Below, one piece after another: positions 36,121 through 44,476 of a DNA stretch of 64,000 nucleotides. The stretch is from contig JBFLXA010000011.1 of assembly GCA_040757575.1 (NCBI GenBank), forward strand, positions 1 through 64,000. Direction: 5' to 3'. The stretch is from PFJX01 sp040757575. Lineage in GTDB: Bacteria > Pseudomonadota > Gammaproteobacteria > Burkholderiales > Thiobacillaceae. The stretch's first letter is position 1. Every line of letters starts with the position of its first letter. The notes beneath the pieces were generated by a model. It ran no database searches. It was not told where the DNA came from and saw nothing but the letters and a program-made list of their open reading frames with translations. Made by a program: the position numbers and the translations under genes.

Positions 36121-37341
36121 CTAGAACAAGTCTACGCTGCCCGCATTCACACTGGTCTGCTGTATGGACTTCCTGTCGAGCAGCCCAAAGCTGTCCTTCG
36201 CCTGCTGGATGCTGGAATCCAGGTGTTCGATGCGCCTGCGGAAACGGATGACGCCTTGTTTCTCGTTCGGATCGTCCTGAATCGAGTACAGGTTGTCCAG
36301 GTAGTTTTCCAGCAAGGCGGAGCGTTGCTGAACCTGTTCCAGCAGTTGCCGCACCAGATCGTCGAACTGCAGGGAGACGATGCCCTCCAGCACCAGTTTA
36401 TGGATTTGCTCGGACACCTGGCTGATATGCCTGGATTGATCCGTGGCCGCCGTATTCAGGTTATTCATCTCGGACCACATCTGGCGCACGTTCTCCTTTG
36501 ATCGGTCCGCCACGCTCATGTCCAGGTTCGAGACCTGCTTGATGGACGTGTTGACCTGGGACATGACCCGTTCGATCTCTCCCAGCATTTCCCTGATCTG
36601 ATTGCTGAAGTCCGTGGTCCGATGGGCCAGGTTGCGCACTTCGTCCGCCACCACGGCGAACCCCCGGCCCGCCTCTCCGGCCCGCGCGGCTTCGATGGCA
36701 GCGTTCAGGGCCAGCAGGTCCGTTTGTTTCGTGATTTCATTGACGTTGTTAAGAAAGTGGATCACTGAATTCATGAGTTGATCCATTTCCGTGAAGTTTT
36801 CCGCTGTCTGCTCTCCTGCCTTGCGCACATCCAGCATGAACCCTACAAGCTGGTTGACGATGCTTTCAGTGTCCTGGGTAAAGCGCTGGATACCTGCAAT
36901 CTGCTCCCGCTGTTGCTGGCCGTGGGCAACGGTCACCAGGCTTTCCACCAACTGGCGCAACAGGTCCATCTGGCTGGTGGGCTGCCCTTCCAGTCCAGTC
37001 ATGCCGCCGGTCAACCGTGCGGTCGCATTGCCCACGATTTCATAGGCCTGGCCGATGCCGGTGCGGATCGAGTGGAATTGGGAACGGGCAAGCGCCATGG
37101 CTGTCTCCAATTCGCTCCCGTGCTGGGCCATCAAGGAATCGAGTTCCCGATTCTGGCTGTCACGTTTGATGCGCCAGCCCTTGCGAGCCTTGAGACTGAT
37201 TCTTAAGGCAACGCCCATCGCCAACAGGGCGGATGTTTGAAGGATCAGCATCCATGTTGCTGAGCCTTCTAGCAGGAAGACACTTATTGCAAGGGCCTGC
37301 AGGCCGATTGATGTACCTTGGGCGATGTCGTCCGAGCGCAT
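36121..37341 (-). CDS. methyl-accepting chemotaxis protein
   Basis: The 406-residue transducer has two N-terminal membrane helices (residues 10-48) with almost no periplasmic domain. The helical signalling domain has the hairpin tip LLALNAAIEAARAGEAGRGF and VVADEVRNLAHRT. There is no recognisable HAMP or ligand-binding domain, so it may sense membrane or cytoplasmic cues through partners. It is convergent with the bacteriohemerythrin gene. Confidence 0.88.
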   Translation of the reverse strand: MRSDDIAQGTSIGLQALAISVFLLEGSATWMLILQTSALLAMGVALRISLKARKGWRIKRDSQNRELDSLMAQHGSELETAMALARSQFHSIRTGIGQAYEIVGNATARLTGGMTGLEGQPTSQMDLLRQLVESLVTVAHGQQQREQIAGIQRFTQDTESIVNQLVGFMLDVRKAGEQTAENFTEMDQLMNSVIHFLNNVNEITKQTDLLALNAAIEAARAGEAGRGFAVVADEVRNLAHRTTDFSNQIREMLGEIERVMSQVNTSIKQVSNLDMSVADRSKENVRQMWSEMNNLNTAATDQSRHISQVSEQIHKLVLEGIVSLQFDDLVRQLLEQVQQRSALLENYLDNLYSIQDDPNEKQGVIRFRRRIEHLDSSIQQAKDSFGLLDRKSIQQTSVNAGSVDLF

Positions 37342-37571
37342 ACAGTCTTATTACTTTCGTTATATTCAAAACGGCAAATTTACTTGAAGGCACGTCATGG
37401 AGGGGTTGGTTTTTTCTTTGTAATGAGCTTCCTAGGCCACTCTGGGTATAAGTATCCAAGTCGCAGCCTTAGACGCCGCCTGTTTCCCCACACTGGCGCT
37501 TTCTTGAGTGGCATGACCGAGCCGATGGCCGTCGGTCTTGAGGTTTTGGCCGGGCCAGTAATCCCCCGGCC

Positions 37572-37952
37572 TCAGGCGATCTTGGGCCAGGGGGTATCCG
37601 GGTCCACCGGGGTGCCCTGGCGCGGCGCCAGGGGCGGCAGGCCGTGGGCCGCCCGGGCCCGGGTGCATTTCTCGTCTGGCTGGCCGGCGGCATCCCAGGG
37701 TTCCAGGTCCCGGCAGGGGCTGGCCCGCCGGGCATAAATCCGGCAGGCCACTGCCTCGCCCACCGTCCCCTCCAGGGCCGTGCAGCGCACCGGCGCCCCC
37801 TGGGTACCCGCCATGGCCACGAAGTGGGGCGATATAGGCACAGTCAATTCCCCCGGCACTGTGCCCCCCAGAAAGGGGTCTGCCTCGCTCCAGTAAAAGG
37901 ACACACGGAAATAGGCGCAACAGGCGCCACACTGCTGGCAAGGGGTACTCAT
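37572..37952 (-). CDS. YkgJ family cysteine cluster protein
   Basis: The 126-residue protein has the CxxCGxCC start (PCQQCGACCAYF) and further Cys in VRCTALEG, ACRIYARRASPCRDLE and EKCTRAR. This is the pattern of the YkgJ/UPF0153 family, thought to bind zinc or an iron-sulfur cluster. Function is unknown. The 230 bp to its left contain only the chemotaxis gene's promoter region. Confidence 0.85.
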   Translation of the reverse strand: MSTPCQQCGACCAYFRVSFYWSEADPFLGGTVPGELTVPISPHFVAMAGTQGAPVRCTALEGTVGEAVACRIYARRASPCRDLEPWDAAGQPDEKCTRARAAHGLPPLAPRQGTPVDPDTPWPKIA

Positions 37953-38049
37953 GGGAAGGCTGGCTGAAAATCCGGACGGGCCGCGGGAAGATCAAAAAAG
38001 CGGCAGGATTTTAGTGACAGCCCTGCAAGTCTGGAAGGGGGACTGCCCT

Positions 38050-38322
38050 TCAGCCGAAAGCGTAGTGTTTCCTCACAGGCACCCGCACATCCCAGGTGCA
38101 GGACAGGCCCGCCGGAAAAATCGCCAGATCCCCCGCCCTCACGGTCACCGGCGCCCCGCCCTCGGGCGTCACCACCACCTCCCCCTCCAGCACATAGCAG
38201 GTCTCCTGCATGTCGTAGGTCCAGGGAAAACGGGAAACCCCCGTACCCCAGGTGGGCCAATCCTGCACGCCAAGGGCACGCAGACGTTCGGGGCCGGGGT
38301 TGTGTTCAATCTGGATGGGCAT
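38050..38322 (-). CDS. small cupin-domain protein
   Basis: The 90-residue protein contains a single cupin barrel: MQETCYVLEGEVVVTPEGG, GDLAIFPAGLSCTWDV and VRKHYAFG. It resembles the DUF861/EutQ-like cupin group. The substrate is not deducible. The ATG at 38322 gives a compact domain. Toxin-antitoxin relics lie directly upstream. Confidence 0.8.
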   Translation of the reverse strand: MPIQIEHNPGPERLRALGVQDWPTWGTGVSRFPWTYDMQETCYVLEGEVVVTPEGGAPVTVRAGDLAIFPAGLSCTWDVRVPVRKHYAFG

Positions 38323-38380
38323 GGTCTTGTTCCCGCAGATGCCGAATGGCGAGGACGATGGCTCTGTCAGATTGCAGATA

Positions 38381-38535
38381 CTAGCGATACAAAGCCAGGT
38401 AAACACTAAGTCCTAGCCACTGGGATAACCTGAGGGCCAGGTATGCTGAGATGCCGTTGTTGCCGTTGAGCACTTTCGATAGCGTGCCCCGGGATACCTG
38501 CATAGCTTCGGCGTCTTCCGTCACCGTCATTCCCG
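38381..38535 (-). pseudogene. HigA-type antitoxin remnant (XRE helix-turn-helix)
   Basis: The frame encodes GMTVTEDAEAMQVSRGTLSK and VLNGNNGISAYLALRLSQW, clearly the helix-turn-helix core of HigA-like antitoxins. The usual N-terminus (HPGEIL...) is missing; the frame instead enters from the end of the BrnA-like gene. The conserved C-terminal Trp segment is replaced by VYLALYR. No HigB toxin gene is adjacent. It looks like a truncated, fused relic. Confidence 0.6.
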
Positions 38536-38658
38536 CAGCACTTGATCCATGCGCGCCTGCCATCCTTCACCTGAGGATTTGAAGTACTCCACCACATCCG
38601 GGCTATAGCGCACGGAGAGGAGAATCTTGGGGTTGACCGATTTGGGGCGGCCGCGCAT
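38527..38658 (-). pseudogene. BrnA-like antitoxin fragment
   Basis: A 43-codon frame reads MRGRPKSVNPKILLSVRYSP and then DVVEYFKSSGEGWQARMDQV before LRE and a stop. This is the C-terminal ribbon-helix-helix half of BrnA-type antitoxins. Complete proteins are about twice as long and follow a brnT toxin gene; none is present upstream. The 3' end runs into the HigA remnant in another frame, suggesting a recombined toxin-antitoxin relic rather than a working system. Confidence 0.6.
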
Positions 38659-38669
38659 TGGCCGGTTGC

Positions 38670-38834
38670 TCAGACCCGCTGTTCCTGCGGGGCCCGGCGC
38701 TGGTAGCGGATGGTGGTGGGGATTTCGGGGTCCAGGGCGGGGAAGGGCAGGGGGCTGGCGGCTTTGCTGGCTTTGACCCGGGCGAGGAAGGCGGCGATGC
38801 GGGCTTTGGCTTCTGTGGCTTGCAGGTTGCGCAT
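38670..38834 (-). CDS. 54-residue protein of unknown function downstream of nrdB
   Basis: An ATG at 38834 with AAGGAGACACCCC upstream starts a 54-codon frame. It is basic and alanine-rich (MRNLQATEAKARIAAFLARV) with a proline-rich second half (PLPFPALDPEIPTTIRY). The strong ribosome-binding site argues for translation. It follows nrdB after a repeat cluster and precedes the BrnA-like fragment by eleven bases. I do not recognise it. Confidence 0.5.
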   Translation of the reverse strand: MRNLQATEAKARIAAFLARVKASKAASPLPFPALDPEIPTTIRYQRRAPQEQRV

Positions 38835-38888
38835 GGGGTGTCTCCTTGGGTTGGTGCTGCTTTTGTCTATGTAATTCCCTATCAATGT

Positions 38889-38967
38889 CCCTCTCCCCCG
38901 GCCCCTCTCCCCCGGCCCCTCTCCCGCTTGCGGGCGAGGGGGGAAATCCCGCTTGCGGGGGAGGGGA
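38889..38967. repeat. GC-rich GCTTGC palindrome cluster downstream of nrdB
   Basis: Three partial and complete copies of the repeat family seen around DUF559 lie in the gap after nrdB. Two contain CCCGCTTGCGGG centres (about 38923 and 38948). They may also act as the 3' end structure of the nrdB message. Confidence 0.85.
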
Positions 38968-38975
38968 CTGGATGG

Positions 38976-40199
38976 TTAGTCCCAGGCCAGGGCGCCGCCG
39001 GTCTGGTATTCCGTCACCCTTGTTTCGAAGAAGTTCTTTTCCTTCTTCAGGTCGATCATCTCGGCCATCCAGGGGAAGGGGTTGTTGGCGCCGGGGAAGA
39101 GTTCGTCGAGGCCGATCTGGGTGGCGCGGCGGTTGGCGATGAAGCGCAGGTATTCCTTGAACATGGGGGCGTTGAGGCCCAGCACGCCCCGGGGCATGGT
39201 GTCTTCTGCGTACTGGTATTCCAGTTCCACGGCCTTGAGGAACATGGCTTTCAGTTCGGCCTTGAACTCGGGGGTCCAGAGGTAGGGCTCTTCCAGCTTG
39301 ATTTGATTAATCATATCTATGCCGAAATTGCAGTGCATGGACTCGTCGCGGAGGATGTACTGGTACTGCTCGGCGGCGCCGGTCATCTTGTTCTGCCGGC
39401 CCATGGCCAGGATCTGCACGAAACCCACGTAGAAGAACAGGCCTTCCATGATGCAGGCGAAGGCGATGAGGCTCTTCAGGAAGGTCTGGTCTTTCTCAGG
39501 GGTGCCGGTCTTGAAATTGGGGTCCGACAGCACGTCGATGAAGGGCAGCAGGAATTCGTCCTTGGCGCGAATGCTGGAGATTTCGTGGTAGGCGTTGAAG
39601 ATCTCGCCTTCGTCCAGGCCCAGGCTTTCCACGATGTACTGGTAGGCGTGGGTGTGGATGGCTTCCTCGAAGGCCTGGCGGAGCAGGTACTGGCGGCATT
39701 CCGGGGCGGTGATCTGCCGGTAGGTGCCCAGGACGATGTTGTTGGCTGCCAGGGAGTCGGCGGTGACGAAAAAGCCCAGGTTGCGCTTGACGATGAGCCG
39801 CTCATCCTCGGACAGGCCGTTGGGGTCCTTCCAGGTGGCGATGTCCCGGTTCATGTTCACTTCCTGGGGCATCCAGTGGTTTGCGCAGGCGGCGATGTAT
39901 TTTTCCCAGGCCCACTTGTACTTGAAGGGCACCAGCTGGTTCACGTCGGCCTTGGCGTTGATGATGAGCTTGTCTTCCACCCGCACCCGGCGGTCCCTGG
40001 CGCTGGCTTCGTTTTCACCGGGGATGGCCGCCGGGGCCGGTACGGTTCTGGGGGCATCCCAGGCGGGCTGGGCCATGTCGCCGCCAGCAAAGTTGAGGCC
40101 CATGGTGGCGGGCTGAAGCTGGGGAATGGGGGGCATGGCCGGTGCGGCCGGGGTGCTGGGGCGGGCGGCGGGGGTGAAATCGTCTTCGAAGCTGAGCAT
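38976..40199 (-). CDS. nrdB: class Ia ribonucleotide reductase, beta subunit
   Basis: The 407-residue protein shows the radical-cofactor segment EEAIHTHAYQY, equivalent to E. coli Glu115-His118-Tyr122. Further di-iron ligands lie in FFVTADSLAANN and RDESMHCNFG. The first ~60 residues are a proline/alanine-rich extension of uncertain role. NrdB generates the tyrosyl radical used by NrdA to reduce ribonucleotides. AAGGAG precedes the start. An HDOD gene separates it from nrdA. Confidence 0.94.
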   Translation of the reverse strand: MLSFEDDFTPAARPSTPAAPAMPPIPQLQPATMGLNFAGGDMAQPAWDAPRTVPAPAAIPGENEASARDRRVRVEDKLIINAKADVNQLVPFKYKWAWEKYIAACANHWMPQEVNMNRDIATWKDPNGLSEDERLIVKRNLGFFVTADSLAANNIVLGTYRQITAPECRQYLLRQAFEEAIHTHAYQYIVESLGLDEGEIFNAYHEISSIRAKDEFLLPFIDVLSDPNFKTGTPEKDQTFLKSLIAFACIMEGLFFYVGFVQILAMGRQNKMTGAAEQYQYILRDESMHCNFGIDMINQIKLEEPYLWTPEFKAELKAMFLKAVELEYQYAEDTMPRGVLGLNAPMFKEYLRFIANRRATQIGLDELFPGANNPFPWMAEMIDLKKEKNFFETRVTEYQTGGALAWD

Positions 40200-40234
40200 G
40201 GGTGGGTCTCCTTCGTGGGGTATTTGAATGGGGT

Positions 40235-41119
40235 TCAGAAAATGATGCTGGCGCCGGGGTGCATGATTTCGATGACTTCCAGGCTGGCGGCCAGGGCTTC
40301 CATGTTGATTTCCGCCAGGGCGGCGGGGCTCAGGGCCAGGGTGGTGAGGGTGGGGGCGATTTCCTCGTCGGGCTTGAAGTCTTCACCGGGTTCCTGGCTT
40401 TTCAGGCAGGGGGCCAGGTGTTCGGTCATGGCGCAGGCCAGGCGAATGGCGGCCACTTCCTTTTCCAGGCCCGGCGGAGGCGTTTCCGCGTGCTGGTCGC
40501 GAAGGGTGGCCACAAGCCGTTCCGGCAGGTGCCAGGCCTGCATGAGGGCGGCGCCCACGGCGGTGAAGTCAAAGCCGAACACGGCCCGTTCCGCCAGGTG
40601 CAGGCGCAGGCCCTGGGTCTGGGTGAGGGCAATGACCTCCTGGTACTGGGCAGGCCGGCGGGCGTAGAACACCAGGCGGCCCACGCCGTGGAGCAGGCCC
40701 CCAAGGAACAGGGTTTCCACGTCAGGCAGGCGGGCGTAACGGGCAATCAACCGGGCCAGTACCCCACAGGTGATGCTGCTGTCCCAGAAGGTGTCCATGT
40801 CCACGAATTCGGCGGGGATGTCCTTGAAGGTGCGCACGGCGGAGGTGGCCAGCACCAGGTCCCGCAGGGCCTTGTGGCCGATGAGGGCCACGGCCCGGCC
40901 CAGGGTGTCCACCCGGCCCATGTGGCCGTACATGGCAGAGTTGGCCAGCTTGAGCACCATGGCGGCCAGACCGGCATCCAGCTCGATCACTTCCACCAGG
41001 TCCTGGGCACTTGCCTTGGGCGAGTCCATCACGCCCAGAGCGCGCACAACCAGGTCCGGCAGGGTGAAAAGGCTGGAAACCTCGCTGACCAGATCTGCCG
41101 GGGTAAGGGCGTTTGTCAT
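40235..41119 (-). CDS. HDOD-domain signalling protein
   Basis: The 294-residue protein is almost entirely an HDOD domain: SSLFTLPDLVVRALGVMDS, LDAGLAAMVLKLANSAMY, LIGHKALRDLVLATSAV and LFLGGLLHGVGRLVFYA. HDOD proteins are non-catalytic relatives of HD phosphohydrolases found in signalling and stress networks. It sits between nrdA and nrdB on the same strand with short gaps (8 and 35 bp), so it is probably co-transcribed with them. Confidence 0.85.
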   Translation of the reverse strand: MTNALTPADLVSEVSSLFTLPDLVVRALGVMDSPKASAQDLVEVIELDAGLAAMVLKLANSAMYGHMGRVDTLGRAVALIGHKALRDLVLATSAVRTFKDIPAEFVDMDTFWDSSITCGVLARLIARYARLPDVETLFLGGLLHGVGRLVFYARRPAQYQEVIALTQTQGLRLHLAERAVFGFDFTAVGAALMQAWHLPERLVATLRDQHAETPPPGLEKEVAAIRLACAMTEHLAPCLKSQEPGEDFKPDEEIAPTLTTLALSPAALAEINMEALAASLEVIEIMHPGASIIF

Positions 41120-41127
41120 GACGCCGC

Positions 41128-44064
41128 TTACTGGCAGGCCTCGCATTCTTCGAAGCCCGGGTCGCCGGGGCGCAGGGTGCAGGCCTTGCCTACCACTTCC
41201 GGTTCCGGCAGGTTGGCCGGGGCGGCACTGGCCATGTTGGTGCTGAAGCCGCCACTGCCACCGCTGGCGGATACGGCGTTCAATTCGCCGCCCCGGCCGG
41301 TGGATTTCTCCGCGTGGGTGGCCCCCAGGGCGCGCAGGTAGTAGGTGGTCTTCAGGCCGCGAATCCAGGCCAGCTTGTAGGTTTCGTCCAGCTTCTTGCC
41401 GGTGGCGCCGTGGAAGTAGAGGTTGAGGCTCTGGGCCTGGTCGATCCACTTCTGGCGGCGGGCGCCGGCTTCGATGAGCCATACCGGGTCCACTTCAAAG
41501 GCCGTGGCGTAGAGGCTGCGCAGTTCCTGGGGCACCCGGTCGATCTTGGACAGGGAGCCGTCAAAGTATTTGATGTCCCCCACCATGACTTCGTCCCACA
41601 GGTTCATGGCCTTCAGGTCGCGGACCAGGTACTGGTTGACCACCGTGAACTCGCCGGACAGGTTGGATTTGACGAACAGGTTCTGGTAGGTGGGCTCGAT
41701 GCTGGCGGACACGCCGACGATGTTGGCGATGGTGGCGGTGGGGGCGATGGCCAGGCAGTTGGAGTTGCGCATGCCCACGCTCATGATGCGGCTGCGCAGG
41801 GCGGCCCAGTCCAGGCGCTCGGTGAGGTCGGCTTCCACGTAGCCGCCCCGCTCCTCGGCCAGGAGCTTCAGCGAGTCTTGCGGCAGGATGCCCTTGCTCC
41901 ACAACGAGCCGTTGAAGCTGGAGTAGCGGCCCCGCTCCTCGGCCAGGTCGGTGCTGGCCCAGTAGGCGTTGTAGGCCACGGCTTCCATGGCCCGGTCGGC
42001 GAACTCCACGGCGTCGGCGCTGGCGTAGGGGATGCGCAGCTTATGCAGGGCGTCCTGGAAGCCCATGATGCCCATGCCCACCGGCCGGTGCTTGAGGTTG
42101 GAATTGCGGGCCTTGCCCACGTTGTAGAAGTTGATGTCGATGACGTTGTCCAGCATGCGCATGGCGGTGTGCACGGTGCGGGACAGCTTGTCCATGTCCA
42201 GACCGCCATCTTTCAGGTGGTTCACCAGGTTCACGGAACCCAGGTTGCACACGGCGATTTCGTTGTCGTTGGTATGCAGGGTGATCTCGGTGCACAGGTT
42301 GGAGCTGTGCACCACGCCCACGTGCTGGTTGGTGTAGCGCACGTTGCAGGCATCCTTGAAGGTGATCCAGGGGTGCCCGGTTTCGAACAGCATGGACAGC
42401 ATCTTGCGCCACAGGCCCAGGGCCTGGACCTTCTTGAACACCTTGATCTCGCCCCGGGCGGCCTTGTCTTCATAGGCCAGGTAGGCGGCCTCGAAGTCCC
42501 GGCCGTACTTGTCGTGGAGGTCCGGGCAGTCGGAGGGGGAGAACAGGGTCCACTCGGCGTTGTCCATCACCCGCTTCATGAACAGGTCCGGTACCCAGTT
42601 GGCGGTGTTCATGTCGTGGGTGCGGCGGCGGTCGTCGCCGGTGTTCTTGCGCAGTTCCAGGAACTCCTCAATGTCCATGTGCCAGGTTTCCAGGAAGGCG
42701 CACACCGCGCCCTTGCGCTTGCCCCCCTGGTTCACCGCCACGGCGGTGTCGTTGGCCACTTTCAGGAAAGGCACCACGCCCTGGGATTTGCCGTTGGTGC
42801 CCTTGATGTAGGCGCCCAGGCTGCGCACCCGGGTCCAGTCGTTGCCGATGCCGCCAGCGTACTTCTGCAGCAGGGCGTTTTCCTTGATGCCCTGGTAGAT
42901 GCCGTCCAGGTCGTCGGGGATGGTGGTCAGGTAGCAGCTGGACAGCTGGCTATGGCGGGTGCCGGAGTTGAACAGGGTGGGGGTGCTGCTCATGTAATCG
43001 AAGCTGGACAGCACGTTGTAGAACTCGATGGCCCGCTCTTCCCGGTTGATCTCGTTCAGGGACAGGCCCATGGCCACCCGCATGAAGAAGGCCTGGGGCA
43101 GCTCAATGCGGCGCTCGGAGATGTGCAGGAAATAGCGGTCGTACAGGGTTTGCAGGCCCAGGTACTGGAACTGGTTGTCCCGGCTGGCATCCAGCACGGC
43201 CGCCAGGCGAGACAGGTCGAACTGGAGCAGCCTTTCATCCAGCAACTCGGCTTCCACGCCTTCCTTGATGAACTGGGGGAAGTATTCGGCATAGCGGCTG
43301 GCCATGGCGGCCTGGGAGACTTCTTCCCCCAGCACTTCCTTGCGGATGGCGTTCAGCAGAAGGCGGGCTGTGACGTAGGTGTAGTCCGGGTCCTTCTCGA
43401 TGAGGGACCGGGCGGAGAGGATGAGGGATTTGCGCACCTCTTCCATGGGCACGCCGTCGTAGATGTCCCGCACCGTGGCCTGGAGGATGGCCTGGGGGTT
43501 GGTTTCCGGCAGGCCTTCGCAGGCGGCGGTCACCAGGGCGGCCAGGGCTTCCAGGTTGAGGGGTTTCTTCACCCCGTCTTCGGTGCAGTACAGGGTGGGC
43601 TCGGCCACGCCATCCTGGGCGGCCTGTTGCTTCTGGCGGGCCCGTTCCTCGGCCCGGCGTTCCCGGTACAGCACGTAGGCCCGGGCTACTTCGTGTTCGC
43701 CGGAGCGCATGAGGGCCAGTTCCACCTGGTCCTGCACGTCTTCGATGTGGCAGGTGCCGCCGGCAGGCTTGCGGCGCAGCAGGGTGTCCACCACGTTGCG
43801 GGTGAGAGTTTCCACCGTTTCCCGCACACGGGCGGAGCCGGCGGCCTGGCCGCCGTTGACGGCGATGAAGGCCTTGGTCAGGGCGACGGCGATCTTGTTG
43901 GGTTCGAAGGCCACCACGGCGCCATTGCGGCGAATGAGTTTGTGGCCGGAGAGGTCGGGAGACGGGGTTGCCAGGACAGAGCCCTGGACCGGGGTATTGG
44001 GATCGGTGATACCAGGCATGGATACAGCGGGGTTTGCGGGCTGAATCTCGGCGGGAATCTGCAT
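41128..44064 (-). CDS. nrdA: class Ia ribonucleotide reductase, alpha subunit
   Basis: The 978-residue protein has an N-terminal ATP-cone (RNGAVVAFEPNKIAVALTKA), a second cone-like segment, and the catalytic barrel with SSNLCTEITLHTNDNE (active-site Cys) and MRNSNCLAIAPTATIANI. It ends in the redox-active CEACQ tail that thioredoxin or glutaredoxin reduces. At 978 residues it is longer than E. coli NrdA (761), mainly at the N-terminus. CAGGAG precedes the start, and NrdR-box-like and DnaA-box sequences lie upstream. Confidence 0.95.
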   Translation of the reverse strand: MQIPAEIQPANPAVSMPGITDPNTPVQGSVLATPSPDLSGHKLIRRNGAVVAFEPNKIAVALTKAFIAVNGGQAAGSARVRETVETLTRNVVDTLLRRKPAGGTCHIEDVQDQVELALMRSGEHEVARAYVLYRERRAEERARQKQQAAQDGVAEPTLYCTEDGVKKPLNLEALAALVTAACEGLPETNPQAILQATVRDIYDGVPMEEVRKSLILSARSLIEKDPDYTYVTARLLLNAIRKEVLGEEVSQAAMASRYAEYFPQFIKEGVEAELLDERLLQFDLSRLAAVLDASRDNQFQYLGLQTLYDRYFLHISERRIELPQAFFMRVAMGLSLNEINREERAIEFYNVLSSFDYMSSTPTLFNSGTRHSQLSSCYLTTIPDDLDGIYQGIKENALLQKYAGGIGNDWTRVRSLGAYIKGTNGKSQGVVPFLKVANDTAVAVNQGGKRKGAVCAFLETWHMDIEEFLELRKNTGDDRRRTHDMNTANWVPDLFMKRVMDNAEWTLFSPSDCPDLHDKYGRDFEAAYLAYEDKAARGEIKVFKKVQALGLWRKMLSMLFETGHPWITFKDACNVRYTNQHVGVVHSSNLCTEITLHTNDNEIAVCNLGSVNLVNHLKDGGLDMDKLSRTVHTAMRMLDNVIDINFYNVGKARNSNLKHRPVGMGIMGFQDALHKLRIPYASADAVEFADRAMEAVAYNAYWASTDLAEERGRYSSFNGSLWSKGILPQDSLKLLAEERGGYVEADLTERLDWAALRSRIMSVGMRNSNCLAIAPTATIANIVGVSASIEPTYQNLFVKSNLSGEFTVVNQYLVRDLKAMNLWDEVMVGDIKYFDGSLSKIDRVPQELRSLYATAFEVDPVWLIEAGARRQKWIDQAQSLNLYFHGATGKKLDETYKLAWIRGLKTTYYLRALGATHAEKSTGRGGELNAVSASGGSGGFSTNMASAAPANLPEPEVVGKACTLRPGDPGFEECEACQ

Positions 44065-44125
44065 CGTTGCGTCTCCTGATAACGGAAATGCCGGTGGAGC
44101 CCGGCATTCAGTGGTTTATTAGCAG

Positions 44126-44173
44126 ACGCTAAATGTAGTGCCTGCCACCCATGTTGTGCGCTAATTCTAGTGT
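44126..44173 (-). promoter_or_regulatory. paired NrdR-box-like sequences upstream of nrdA
   Basis: ACGCTAAATGTAGTGC (44126-44141) and GCGCTAATTCTAGTGT (44158-44173) both resemble the NrdR box. They are 32 bp apart start to start, the three-turn spacing known for NrdR sites. NrdR represses ribonucleotide reductase genes when dATP is high. The nrdR gene is not in the window. Confidence 0.65.
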
Positions 44174-44222
44174 TCGGTGCGGACGCGTCAACCCATTTTT
44201 TTGTGCACATGTTGCGCACAGG

Positions 44223-44308
44223 GTATCCACAGGCTTGTCGACAGGTGACAGGGTTTCCAGATGCTTGAATTCACATGGATATAGACGGGGGGCGGGGACT
44301 TATCCACA
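44223..44308. promoter_or_regulatory. DnaA boxes in the nrd promoter region
   Basis: TTATCCACA at 44300-44308 is a perfect DnaA box and GTATCCACA at 44223-44231 differs by one base. DnaA regulates nrdAB in E. coli, so similar control is plausible. The rest of the 412-bp gap to fbpC holds the NrdR-like boxes and a terminator; no gene is seen. Confidence 0.5.
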
Positions 44309-44386
44309 GCTGATGGCTATGTCAGAGTGGGCTGGGGATGCCGCCAGATGGATGTCGCAAGAAACTGCTTGTAGGGCGACAGGGCC

Positions 44387-44413
44387 AAAAAAAGACGGCC
44401 GGCCATGTGGCCG
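44387..44413 (-). terminator. intrinsic terminator after fbpC
   Basis: On the minus strand CGGCCA and TGGCCG form a GC-rich hairpin, followed shortly by seven T (44387-44393). It lies downstream of fbpC and would end the fbpABC message before the nrd promoter. Confidence 0.65.
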
Positions 44414-44476
44414 TGCCGAAGTCATCCGCCAGGTGGTGAGACCCCTAGGCCTGGGGTTCTGGGGTGGCGCCAGAAC

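Noticed and set aside
41314..44079. Long open frame antisense to nrdA
   Set aside because: Same GC-rich shadow effect; the encoded sequence is dominated by Gly, His, Gln and Val and nrdA is unmistakable on the other strand.
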